A stretch of DNA of 43,013 bases from Elusimicrobiota bacterium (GTDB lineage Bacteria > Elusimicrobiota > Elusimicrobia > UBA1565 > UBA9628): assembly GCA_028868375.1 (NCBI GenBank), contig JAGWUP010000017.1:1-43013 (forward strand). Direction: 5' to 3'. Position numbers and translations under genes: made by a program. Below are positions 17,139 to 22,812 of the stretch, piece after piece; the first letter of the stretch is position 1; the number at the start of each line of letters is the position of its first letter. Under the pieces are notes generated by a model, which made no database searches, was not told the origin of the DNA, and was given only the letters and a program-made list of their open reading frames with translations.

Positions 17139-17398
17139 GAGGCGTTCCCCAAATCGGTCTTGAGTTGCTGGTACGCCGCCTCATACGACGCGGCATAGGC
17201 CTCCAACTCAGCCGCAGTGGGCGGCGTGCCGGAGGTGAGGGAGTTGTAGAGGCTGACGGCGGTGGGCTCGGCGGCGCTCACCCCGGACACCACTTTGCTG
17301 ACGATGGCCAGCACCGCCCCGATTTCCGGGTCGAACACATTGACCACGGGCTCCAGCGCCGAAAGGATCGACGACGCGGCTGCGACGACGTTGGTCAT
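17135..17398 (-). CDS. small hypothetical protein of the lysis region
   Basis: An 87-residue protein (MTNVVAAASSILSALEPVVN). It has a hydrophobic N-terminal half (VFDPEIGAVLAIVSKVVSGVSA) that may be one membrane-associated helix. The C-terminal half is helical with several Tyr residues (ELEAYAASYEAAYQQLKTDLG). No family is recognised. Coupled on both sides by four-base overlaps. Confidence 0.7.
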   Translation of the reverse strand: MTNVVAAASSILSALEPVVNVFDPEIGAVLAIVSKVVSGVSAAEPTAVSLYNSLTSGTPPTAAELEAYAASYEAAYQQLKTDLGNAS

Positions 17399-17715
17399 TT
17401 GCTCGCTCCCGCAACAGGAACCCCGGCGGCCGCCAGCGCGGACAGCGCCGCATTGAACGCCGCAAGGTCCAAGGGCACCCCGGCGGGCGTCTGCTCCAGC
17501 GCCACCACGGCGGCGTGCAGCGCGTCAGACGCCTTGCCGATGGCAGCGCGCTGGGCGGCGCTGGGGTGCGCGGTCACGACGTAGGTGTCGGCGGCCTGGG
17601 TGGCGAGCGTTGCGCTCTGCTCCACGGCTGCCAGGGTGGTCGGTGTGACAGGCCGGGTCACGGCACAGGCGCCGAGCAGCGCGGCGCAGCCCAGCGAAAG
17701 GATCACGCGCTTCAT
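17395..17715 (-). CDS. phage lipoprotein (possible outer-membrane spanin subunit)
   Basis: A 106-residue protein with a lipoprotein signal: MKRVILSLGCAALLGAC, lipobox LLGAC with the acylated Cys17. The mature part is Ala-rich and helical (TTLAAVEQSATLATQAADTYVV...). Its location in the lysis cassette suggests a spanin-type role linked to outer-membrane disruption. No inner-membrane partner with a typical periplasmic coiled coil is evident next to it, so the role is an inference. Confidence 0.75.
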   Translation of the reverse strand: MKRVILSLGCAALLGACAVTRPVTPTTLAAVEQSATLATQAADTYVVTAHPSAAQRAAIGKASDALHAAVVALEQTPAGVPLDLAAFNAALSALAAAGVPVAGASK

Positions 17716-18254
17716 TGCGAAACCCCGAACGGGCCGGTAGGCGGCGCGGCAGGGATGGGTGCCCCCAGCGGCGGGTCAACGGGAGGAAGGGCTGCTCCCG
17801 CCGCTGGGGTGTCTGCGCCCGCATTCGCGTCAACCGCCTGCGCCACCGGCGGGACAGCAGCTGCGGGCGCAGCATTCTGAAATTCGTCCGCCATTGGCGG
17901 GGCCGCAGCTGCGGGCACAACATTCTGAAATTCGGCCGCCGCCAGCGATGCCAGCACCTGCGCCGTGTGAGCGACCAGCAGGGGCGATGCGCCGCGGGTG
18001 CGGAAGTCTTGCAGGACCGAGGCCAGCTCGTTCACCTCGTCGAAGGGCGCCGCGTCAACCACGGGGGCCAGCAGCTTGCTGCGCGAGACGAAGGACCAGC
18101 CAACCGTGCCGACCAGCAGCGAGCCCGATGCGGCGAGCGAGGTCACCTGCTCGCCGGCGGTGGTGAAACCCTTGGCGGCCAGCCAGCCGGCGAGCACGGT
18201 GGCGGCGTGCCGGGTTGCCGATTGGGCCAGGGTCAGGAATTCGGTGCGGGTCAT
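17712..18254 (-). CDS. putative holin (Pam3-gp28-like N-terminus) with Ala/Pro-rich duplicated tail
   Basis: A 180-residue protein from ATG at 18254, chosen because GGAGG lies about 10 bases upstream. The N-terminal 65 residues (MTRTEFLTLAQSATRH, then SLAASGSLLVGTVGWSFVSRSK) resemble the Pam3-gp28 class of putative phage holins, with one hydrophobic helix ending in a WSFVSR-type motif. The rest is an Ala/Pro-rich extension with a tandem 16-residue duplication (EFQN...). As the first gene of the minus-strand arm, it would be the most promoter-proximal late gene. Confidence 0.7.
   Translation of the reverse strand: MTRTEFLTLAQSATRHAATVLAGWLAAKGFTTAGEQVTSLAASGSLLVGTVGWSFVSRSKLLAPVVDAAPFDEVNELASVLQDFRTRGASPLLVAHTAQVLASLAAAEFQNVVPAAAAPPMADEFQNAAPAAAVPPVAQAVDANAGADTPAAGAALPPVDPPLGAPIPAAPPTGPFGVSQ
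17848..17943. repeat. 48-bp tandem duplication inside the putative holin gene
   Basis: Two adjacent 48-bp units begin at 17848 and 17896 and encode two 16-residue copies of EFQN-(V/A)-(V/A)-PAAA-x-PP-x-A-x. They differ at a few bases, so the duplication is not brand new. It lengthens the Ala/Pro linker only. Confidence 0.8.
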
Positions 18255-18275
18255 GGGTTGCGTCCTCCGAGGCGG

Positions 18276-18304
18276 TGGATGCCGCAAAGGCTGGGCGGTG
18301 TCAA
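18276..18304 (-). promoter_or_regulatory. candidate late promoter
   Basis: Minus strand: TTGACA at 18304-18299, then 17 bases, then CATCCA at 18281-18276. The -35 box is perfect, the -10 poor. It lies about 20 bases before the ATG of the first late gene (18254). Alphaproteobacterial sigma factors tolerate weak -10 boxes, but this remains a candidate only. Confidence 0.4.
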
Positions 18305-18336
18305 GCCTGTGAGGTGGGGGAGGGGCCGAAAGGGTG

Positions 18337-18352
18337 TTAGCTTGTGAGCTAA
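18337..18352. promoter_or_regulatory. dyad operator candidate, copy 1
   Basis: TTAGCTTGTGAGCTAA, a perfect 6-bp inverted repeat around four bases. It is one of four sites fitting TTAGCT-N4-NGCTA(A/G), three in the control region and one at the end of the first early gene. It lies just upstream of the candidate late promoter. Confidence 0.6.
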
Positions 18353-18539
18353 AGAATTGAAAAATTGGCGCGGTTTTGGACTGAGGGCTTCAAAATTTTT
18401 TCGCCGCCCACCCCCACCCCGGTTTCCCAAGGTTAGAACAAATCAGGTCCAAAGCCTCGAAGGCCTCGAAGGGGTGACTGCTAAGCAAGATGCGTGCCAA
18501 GTGGTGTAAGTCATTGTGCTAAAAGGATATTTGGCCAGT

Positions 18540-18562
18540 GTTATCGGTAACATGTTATCGAT
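18540..18562. other. AT-rich palindromic patch, possible origin or operator
   Basis: GTTATCG occurs twice (18540-18546 and 18554-18560). Between and overlapping the copies are GTTATCGGTAAC (imperfect dyad) and the perfect palindrome TAACATGTTA (18548-18557). In this GC-rich genome such an AT-rich, repeat-containing stretch in the divergent region could be a duplex-unwinding element or a regulator site. Confidence 0.4.
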
Positions 18563-18616
18563 GTCATAGGGTTTTATGTTATGAGGGATAGCAACCACTC
18601 AAGCGCGCGAAGCCTC

Positions 18617-18632
18617 TTAGCTAAGCGGCTAA
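18617..18632. promoter_or_regulatory. dyad operator candidate, copy 2
   Basis: TTAGCTAAGCGGCTAA; matches copy 1 in both half-sites apart from the base before the right GCTAA. It abuts the 17-bp repeat array that starts at 18635. Confidence 0.6.
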
Positions 18633-18634
18633 CC

Positions 18635-18684
18635 GGCGGTAAGGGGCCAGTGGCGGTAAGGGGCCAGCGGCGCTAAGGGCCAAA
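18635..18684. repeat. three 17-bp direct repeats (iteron-like)
   Basis: GGCGGTAAGGGGCCAG occurs at 18635-18650 and exactly again at 18652-18667, with a degenerate third copy (GGCGCTAAGGGCCAAA) at 18669-18684. The period is 17 bases. Regular spacing in the control region suggests binding of an initiator or a regulator. Confidence 0.7.
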
Positions 18685-18688
18685 GGGC

Positions 18689-18704
18689 TTAGCTGTGACG
18701 CTAG
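18689..18704. promoter_or_regulatory. dyad operator candidate, copy 3 (degenerate)
   Basis: TTAGCTGTGACGCTAG; one base off the consensus right half-site. It follows the 17-bp repeats directly. Confidence 0.5.
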
Positions 18705-18774
18705 ATAGCCGCCGGAAGCCCATCATCCTCTCTCGCTCACCTCCTGCCAGCCTCGGCGGTATCGGCCGTGGCGA

Positions 18775-18807
18775 CTGTGGGGGATACTTCGTATTCCCCA
18801 TACACAG
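18775..18807 (+). other. imperfect hairpin in the control region
   Basis: CTGTG-GGGGATAC-TTC-GTATTCCC, then four bases, then CACAG. The 8-bp inner stem with one G-T pair and the 5-bp outer stem bracket a triloop. No T-run follows, so it is not a classical terminator. It could be a structured leader or a protein site upstream of the early promoter. Confidence 0.45.
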
Positions 18808-18901
18808 TTCCCCGCTGCCACAGCCTCCACCGCCAGGCAAAGTCACAGCAAGGACCGAACATCATACAGCACCCCACAGCCCACCACATCACAGCTAGGG
18901 A

Positions 18902-18930
18902 TTGACATACTCACTAAAAGGAGTAGCTGT
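18902..18930 (+). promoter_or_regulatory. candidate early promoter
   Basis: TTGACA at 18902-18907, then TAGCTG at 18924-18929 (16-base spacing) or AGCTGT at 17. The -35 box is perfect, the -10 weak. It lies about 30 bases before the ribosome site of the first early gene, as expected for a host-RNA-polymerase early promoter. Confidence 0.5.
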
Positions 18931-18961
18931 AGTTTCCTATCTTAGACGAAAGGACTTACCT

Positions 18962-19471
18962 ATGAACTACGAGGACGAAAGCCTGGCCGAACGGGCCGCG
19001 CGCTTGGTCAAGCTGGCCGAAATGTACGGCTGGGAGATGGAAGAGATCACAAGTGCGAAAGGGACCGTCGAGCTGAATGCACGCAGGGAGGGATGGCTTG
19101 TGCGTACTTGGGTGTTTGCTTCCCGCACCGGAACGCGCATGGTCAACATCACCGCCCCGGCGGGGTTCGCTTTCACCTTGGAAGCGCGCGCCGGGTTCAA
19201 GGCGCAGCCCTCAAAGCACCCGGGGCGCATGGTCAACATGACGGGCAAAGAGGCTGACCGGTTCGGCGCTTGGATGCGGGCGGTCAAGGAATACGCCGCG
19301 CCCAAATGGCTGCGGCCCATGACCGACAAAGAGAAGGCGTGGCAGCCGAACGCGCCCAAACCGAAAAGCGCAAGGGCCATGCTCAAGGCTTTGATCGCGG
19401 CCGTGGAGCTGGAATGCGTCACCCCTGAACTACTGGCCGAATGCCGGCAGGCAGCGGGCATCACTGATTAG
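18962..19471 (+). CDS. first early gene, function unknown
   Basis: A 169-residue protein from ATG at 18962, with AAAGGA about 8 bases upstream. An in-frame TTG at 18902 is the -35 box of the promoter and not a start. It has a charged helical N-terminus (NYEDESLAERAARLVKLAEMYGWEMEE), a beta-rich middle (VELNARREGWLVRTWVFASRTGTRMVNITAP), a basic Pro/Lys linker and a C-terminal helix with two Cys. No family is recognised. Its promoter-proximal place suggests a host-takeover or regulatory protein. A dyad operator copy overlaps its stop codon. Confidence 0.8.
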   Translation: MNYEDESLAERAARLVKLAEMYGWEMEEITSAKGTVELNARREGWLVRTWVFASRTGTRMVNITAPAGFAFTLEARAGFKAQPSKHPGRMVNMTGKEADRFGAWMRAVKEYAAPKWLRPMTDKEKAWQPNAPKPKSARAMLKALIAAVELECVTPELLAECRQAAGITD

Positions 19472-19483
19472 CTCTTGTGCTAA
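19468..19483. promoter_or_regulatory. dyad operator candidate, copy 4
   Basis: TTAGCTCTTGTGCTAA, overlapping the TAG stop of the first early gene. It matches the control-region dyads, which suggests the same regulator acts before and after this gene. Confidence 0.55.
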
Positions 19484-19512
19484 TGTAGCGCCTCTGCTAT
19501 AGGGGCGCTACA
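19484..19512 (+). other. strong hairpin after the first early gene
   Basis: TGTAGCGCCTCT / AGGGGCGCTACA forms a 12-bp stem (one G-T pair) with a GCTAT loop. No U-tract follows (GCAAGGG instead), so it is not a standard intrinsic terminator. It could be a processing or mRNA-stability element, or a factor-dependent terminator. Confidence 0.6.
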
Positions 19513-19557
19513 GCAAGGGCGCCGCGGTGGCGCCCCGGCAATCGGGAGGACCCCACC

Positions 19558-19743
19558 ATGGCCAATGCCACCACTTACTTCGCGGCCTTCATCCTGGCCT
19601 TCGCGTCAATCGGCCTTTTGGCCGGCTTGGCCTTCTGCGCCCCGATTGCGCTTATTGCTGGCCCGGCGGCTGGCAAGGCTGGCTTTGTCGCCATCGCTGC
19701 GGTTGTCGCTCACAGGAGCGCCCGCAAGGCGCGGGAGGCCTAA
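19558..19743 (+). CDS. small membrane protein
   Basis: A 61-residue protein from ATG at 19558 with GGGAGG upstream. Nearly all of residues 5-50 are hydrophobic (FAAFILAFASIGLLAGLAFCAPIALIAGPAAG, GFVAIAAVVA), indicating two membrane helices, followed by a basic tail (HRSARKAREA). Unknown early phage protein, perhaps acting on the host membrane. Confidence 0.7.
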   Translation: MANATTYFAAFILAFASIGLLAGLAFCAPIALIAGPAAGKAGFVAIAAVVAHRSARKAREA

Positions 19744-19746
19744 CCA

Positions 19747-19884
19747 GTGCGCCTCGCCCTTATCGCCCTCGCCGCTATTTTCGCCACGCTGGCGCTGGCC
19801 CAATACCTCCAGCACCGCGCCAACCTGGCCGCTTGCCGCGGCAACACCACTTGCACCCGCGCCATGGATCAGGAGACCCGCTAA
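19747..19884 (+). CDS. 45-residue exported or membrane-anchored mini-protein
   Basis: GTG at 19747 to TAA at 19882-19884, whose last A is the first base of the next ATG (TAATG). Begins MRLALIALAAIFATLALAQY, a signal-peptide-like or single-helix N-terminus. The tail has two Cys (ACRGNTTCTR) that could form a disulphide. The gene carries the GGAGACCCGC ribosome site of its successor in its last codons. Confidence 0.6.
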   Translation: MRLALIALAAIFATLALAQYLQHRANLAACRGNTTCTRAMDQETR

Positions 19885-20138
19885 TGGCAAAGCTCACCGC
19901 TAATGAATACGCGCTCATCCAAGCAGGCCACAATGGCCAGCCATGCCCCGGCATGTGGTCAAGCCGCAATTGGGATTTCTGGGCCTTTGGCGAATGGCTG
20001 GCGACCACCGGCATGACCTTAGGGCCGCGCAACTATTGGGAGAAGCGTCGGGGGCGGATTTTCCAGAATCCCGCCGGCTTCTCCTACCAGATCACGCCCA
20101 CTACCGCGCCCGCCTATAACGTTTTGCGCGTCGATTGA
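19884..20138 (+). CDS. small hypothetical early protein
   Basis: An 84-residue protein (MAKLTANEYALIQAGHNGQP), ATG at 19884. It is Trp-rich and Gly-rich (GMWSSRNWDFWAFGEWLATTGMTLGPRNYWEKRRGR). No family is recognised. It is translationally coupled to the preceding mini-gene. Confidence 0.7.
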   Translation: MAKLTANEYALIQAGHNGQPCPGMWSSRNWDFWAFGEWLATTGMTLGPRNYWEKRRGRIFQNPAGFSYQITPTTAPAYNVLRVD

Positions 20139-20152
20139 TAGGAGACACGCTA

Positions 20153-20413
20153 ATGTTGCCCACAATCCACCTTGCCTATTCCCGCATCAAGGGCGGTTTC
20201 ACCGCATTCAGCGTGGAAGTTTACCCGCCCGACTATCGCGGGCGTGTGCTCCGCTCCGGCATCCACATCTCCACCGCCGACACTTTGGGCGAAGCGCAAG
20301 CTGACATTCAGCGAAAGATCCGCGAAGATTGGCTGCCTTTGGGCCGGGCCCTTCCCCCGATGGCCGACAAGGGCCGGGTGGCCCGCGCAATCGGCATCGC
20401 CGGCCTGTTTTGA
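20153..20413 (+). CDS. small hypothetical early protein
   Basis: An 86-residue protein from ATG at 20153, with GGAGACACGCTA upstream, nearly the same leader as for the 19884 gene. Sequence MLPTIHLAYSRIKGGFTAFS; beta-rich N-half, helical middle (TLGEAQADIQRKIREDW), then ALPPMADKGRVARAIGIAGLF. Unknown function. Confidence 0.7.
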   Translation: MLPTIHLAYSRIKGGFTAFSVEVYPPDYRGRVLRSGIHISTADTLGEAQADIQRKIREDWLPLGRALPPMADKGRVARAIGIAGLF

Positions 20414-20432
20414 TCAAGAGGAGCGCTAACAC

Positions 20433-20666
20433 ATGCCCGCCACCTACTCACAAGCCTATCTGCTTGGCATCCGCGAAGGCCGCGCCTTGCTCAAGGCCAG
20501 GCAAACCGCTGGTGACAGCCCGGCCGAATTGCTTGAGCTGGCCCGCGCCACCCATGCCAATTGCGTCGATAACCTGGCCCGGCATTTCTCCGGCGATATG
20601 GCCGAGGCGTTCCGTGGCGAGCGAGACTTTTGGGCCAACCAGATTGCCCGCATGACGGAGGAATGA
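20433..20666 (+). CDS. small helical early protein
   Basis: A 77-residue protein (MPATYSQAYLLGIREGRALL), ATG at 20433 with GAGGAGCGCTAACAC upstream. Predicted mostly alpha-helical (ELLELARATHANCVDNLARHF; EAFRGERDFWANQIARM). No family recognised. Confidence 0.7.
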   Translation: MPATYSQAYLLGIREGRALLKARQTAGDSPAELLELARATHANCVDNLARHFSGDMAEAFRGERDFWANQIARMTEE

Positions 20667-20669
20667 GAA

Positions 20670-20846
20670 ATGGCAAAGCGCACCAAAACGAACCCCATGC
20701 ACAAAGCCCATTTTAGTGTCGGCGTGTCGTCGTCATGCTCTTGCGGGTGGTCTGGAGGGACTTGGTTCAACGAAGGCGCCAAGAGGAACGCCGCCGCCGA
20801 ATGGCGGGCGCATCGCGATCAATGCGAAAACGGAGGCTTTCAATGA
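20670..20846 (+). CDS. 58-residue putative zinc-binding protein
   Basis: ATG at 20670 to TGA at 20846, overlapping the next ATG by four bases. It contains CSCGW and a later H-R-D-Q-C (SSSCSCGWSGGTW, then EWRAHRDQCENGG), a Cys/His pattern like short phage zinc-ribbon proteins. Four likely ligands are present. Role unknown. Confidence 0.65.
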   Translation: MAKRTKTNPMHKAHFSVGVSSSCSCGWSGGTWFNEGAKRNAAAEWRAHRDQCENGGFQ

Positions 20847-20992
20847 GCAACCTCGGGAGGTTCTTATTCGGCGCTGCGGTAGGTTCATGGCTCAATATAT
20901 GGCTTGTCGCCTTGGCCATTTCGTACGAATGGAGTAGCGTTCCATTCGTGCTGCCCATTGCGTTTGGGTTAGCCGCCATCGCGCGCCGTTAA
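20843..20992 (+). CDS. 49-residue membrane protein
   Basis: ATG at 20843 (ATGA overlap) with CGGAGG about 8 bases upstream. It has two hydrophobic stretches (FLFGAAVGSWLNIWLVALAIS; VPFVLPIAFGLAAIA) and an Arg-Arg end. Probably an inner-membrane protein of unknown role. Confidence 0.62.
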   Translation: MSNLGRFLFGAAVGSWLNIWLVALAISYEWSSVPFVLPIAFGLAAIARR

Positions 20993-21063
20993 CCCAAACC
21001 CCGCTTCTCTAGTCGCGCCACGGGCCAGCCGTGGCGCCATGTGAGAAACGGAGGAAAACCATC

Positions 21064-21369
21064 ATGACTGACATTTACGACCAACACCGCGCCGCCTTCG
21101 CTCAGGTTGAAGCCTATGTGATCCTCAAGGATGGCCAGCGCGTGGCCAATATCGCCTTCAAGTTCCCCCGCGATGGCGCCGGGCGCCTCTGGGCCTATGT
21201 GCATTGGCTGGGCCTTTCGATGGTGCGTGGCTATGCCAGCGGCTGCGGCTATGACAAGCGCACCGCTGCTTGCGCCAGCGCCGCCAAGCGCATGGGTAAC
21301 CTTGAGAAGCCCAATTACACCGACGAAAACTTCCCCGCCCGCCAAGCCCTCAAGGAGGATCAAGCATGA
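21064..21369 (+). CDS. small hypothetical early protein
   Basis: A 101-residue protein, ATG at 21064 behind CGGAGGAAAA. Sequence MTDIYDQHRAAFAQVEAYVI; beta-rich core (VANIAFKFPRDGAGRLWAYVHWLG) and a segment with two Cys (ASGCGYDKRTAACASAAKRMG). The motif VRGYASGCGYDK recurs in small phage proteins of unknown role. Coupled to the next mini-gene by ATGA. Confidence 0.72.
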   Translation: MTDIYDQHRAAFAQVEAYVILKDGQRVANIAFKFPRDGAGRLWAYVHWLGLSMVRGYASGCGYDKRTAACASAAKRMGNLEKPNYTDENFPARQALKEDQA

Positions 21370-21467
21370 AATGGGCCTTTCTCGCCTGGATGGCGGCACA
21401 GTTGCCCCTTGCGATCCTGCTGGGAAAAATGATCAAGAAAGGAGGCGGCCATGAACCCCAGCCCTGA
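21366..21467 (+). CDS. 33-residue membrane mini-protein
   Basis: ATG at 21366 (ATGA overlap with the stop before it). Begins MKWAFLAWMAAQLPLAILLG, one short membrane helix, followed by a Lys/Gly tail. Its end overlaps the start of the 21451 gene and carries that gene's AAGGAGG ribosome site. Likely real because of the coupling pattern, but very short. Confidence 0.5.
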   Translation: MKWAFLAWMAAQLPLAILLGKMIKKGGGHEPQP

Positions 21468-21846
21468 CGAACTGCCCGAACCTCTGGTGCGGCAAATCTC
21501 TGACGCCCTCGCCGTTGACTGGCGGGGGCGCGAAGTTCCGATGCTGTTGGACCTCGCCGGGTACGACACCACTGACGATACCTGGGTGCTTGCCGTGATG
21601 AAGCACGCCCGCCTGCAAAATTGGGATGAACGGGTGGCCAAATGCGCCATGTCGCGCTTCAAGACCGCAGCGCTTACCCACAAGGAGATTGGCAAGTTCA
21701 TCGGGATGCCCACCAGCAGTGTGCAGGCGATCGCCTGTGGCCGCGTGGTTGAGCGCTACACCGAAGCGCAGCGGGCCAAGCTCCACGAGCTGTTCGACCT
21801 GTGTGAAGCCGCAATCAAGGACGCCCGGCGCCTGCTGGGCAAATAA
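21451..21846 (+). CDS. possible helix-turn-helix DNA-binding protein
   Basis: A 131-residue protein, ATG at 21451, strong AAGGAGG upstream. A helix-turn-helix-like segment lies at about 74-97 (ALTHKEIGKFIGMPTSSVQAIACGR), and the remainder is helical. It may be an early transcription regulator. It is the only early gene with such a motif, so it is a candidate to bind the repeated TTAGCT-N4-NGCTAA dyads. The assignment is by eye. Confidence 0.65.
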   Translation: MNPSPDELPEPLVRQISDALAVDWRGREVPMLLDLAGYDTTDDTWVLAVMKHARLQNWDERVAKCAMSRFKTAALTHKEIGKFIGMPTSSVQAIACGRVVERYTEAQRAKLHELFDLCEAAIKDARRLLGK

Positions 21847-21860
21847 GGAGGAAGAAGACC

Positions 21861-22073
21861 ATGGCAATCGACCTGAACAATTCGGCCTGCATCGTTGAGC
21901 GCGGTTGGGTTTCGTGGGGGTTCGACGACTACTACGACATTTGCCACAACATCCATCACCTCGTGCCGTGGACGACCGCAGACAAGGTGGTGAGCGCCAC
22001 CGGGCTGACCGTCTTCACGGCGGCAGCGCTTTTTACCTTGGCCGCCTTGGTGCACGCCCTGCGCAACCTGTGA
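21861..22073 (+). CDS. small membrane protein
   Basis: A 70-residue protein, ATG at 21861 with AAGGAGGAAG upstream. The N-terminal half is polar and aromatic (GWVSWGFDDYYDICHNIHHLVPW). The C-terminal half is one or two membrane helices (VVSATGLTVFTAAALFTLAALVHAL). It is the last gene before an intrinsic terminator. Function unknown. Confidence 0.7.
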   Translation: MAIDLNNSACIVERGWVSWGFDDYYDICHNIHHLVPWTTADKVVSATGLTVFTAAALFTLAALVHALRNL

Positions 22074-22093
22074 CCCTGCCGTTCCTAATTACC

Positions 22094-22126
22094 AGCCCCC
22101 GCGCCTTTTCAGGCCGGGGGCTTTTT
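22094..22126 (+). terminator. intrinsic terminator ending the small-gene block
   Basis: AGCCCCCG / CGGGGGCT (22094-22101 with 22115-22122), with an inner GCC/GGC extension and a short loop, followed by TTTTT (22122-22126). It separates the cluster of tiny early genes from the replication and recombination genes. Confidence 0.88.
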
Positions 22127-22157
22127 GTGCTTGCAAAGACAGACAAAACGTGACAAA

Positions 22158-22178
22158 CCTCCCAAACCATTCGGGAGG
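22158..22178 (+). promoter_or_regulatory. hairpin that includes the ribosome site of the RuvC-like gene
   Basis: CCTCCC (22158-22163) can pair with GGGAGG (22173-22178) across a 9-base loop. The right arm is the Shine-Dalgarno sequence for ATG 22184, so folding would hide it. This suggests translational control of the first gene after the terminator. Confidence 0.5.
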
Positions 22179-22183
22179 AACCG

Positions 22184-22645
22184 ATGCCCAAAATCATGCT
22201 GTCTATCGACCCCGGCGCCAAAGGGGCGATCGCCACTTTCGAGGACAAGTTCCTCGTGGCCATGACCCGCGCCACCCCTGAGTTTCTGACCAACCTGCTG
22301 TTGCGCCTGCGCGGCGCTCGTGTGGTCCTTGAGCAGGTGAACGGTGCCCCCGGCCAGTCCGGCCCGGCCAGCTTCAACTTTGGCAAGGCCTACGGCGAGT
22401 TGCTGGGCGTGTGCGAAGCGCTGCGCGTCGAGCCTGTGCTGGTGCGGCCTGCGGACTGGAAGCCAGCACTTGGCCTGCGCCGTGAATACGGCGAAACCAC
22501 CGCGCAGTTCAAGCGCCGCAGCCTGGTCATGGCGCGCGATCTGTGGCCTGAACACGCCTCGCGCTTCTTCAAGCTGGCCAAGGACGACGGGGCCGCAGAG
22601 GCTGCGCTTCTCGGCCACTACGCGCTTGTGCAGGGGATTGTGTGA
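22184..22645 (+). CDS. RuvC-like Holliday junction resolvase
   Basis: A 153-residue protein with the RNase H fold of the RuvC family. It has the beta-1 motif LSIDPGAKGAIA (Asp9), VVLEQVNG (Glu50) and a C-terminal acidic motif KDDGAAEAALLGHYAL (Asp134/Asp135, Glu139). It would resolve branched replication intermediates before packaging. It is the first gene after the 22094-22126 terminator. Confidence 0.88.
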   Translation: MPKIMLSIDPGAKGAIATFEDKFLVAMTRATPEFLTNLLLRLRGARVVLEQVNGAPGQSGPASFNFGKAYGELLGVCEALRVEPVLVRPADWKPALGLRREYGETTAQFKRRSLVMARDLWPEHASRFFKLAKDDGAAEAALLGHYALVQGIV

Positions 22646-22812
22646 TGACTCAGTTTAGGTTGTCAAACGTGGCTAAAAGGCGAGGGGTCCGCGCGGTGGT
22701 CTATGACCCCTGCCGCGCTGAGTTTCTCGGAATGGCCCATTTTCGGAACGCCCGCGTACTGGCAAAAGTCCTTGACCAGTTTGGCTTTTGGAAGCTGAAA
22801 GGGGCGAAGTGA
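22645..22812 (+). CDS. 55-residue hypothetical protein
   Basis: ATG at 22645 overlaps the RuvC stop (TGATG), and its own TGA overlaps the next ATG the same way. Begins MTQFRLSNVAKRRGVRAVVY and continues DPCRAEFLGMAHFRNARVLAKVLDQFGFWKLKGAK. Basic with a single Cys. Too short for confident family assignment; the two-sided coupling supports it. Confidence 0.65.
   Translation: MTQFRLSNVAKRRGVRAVVYDPCRAEFLGMAHFRNARVLAKVLDQFGFWKLKGAK

Larger units (their letters stand above)
18255..18961. promoter_or_regulatory. divergent control region between late and early arms
   Basis: About 700 bases without a credible gene, separating the minus-strand arm (18254) from the plus-strand arm (18962). It holds a leftward TTGACA (18304-18299) and a rightward TTGACA (18902-18907). 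It also contains copies of a 16-bp dyad, three 17-bp repeats, an AT-rich patch with the palindrome TAACATGTTA (18548-18557), a T/A run near 18393-18402, and an imperfect hairpin at 18775-18807. It is the obvious place for early/late promoters, operators and perhaps a replication origin. The -10 boxes are weak by eye. Confidence 0.75.

Noticed and set aside
18902-18961. TTG start 60 bases upstream for the first early gene
   Set aside because: The TTG is part of a perfect TTGACA -35 box; ATG 18962 has a ribosome site and fits better.
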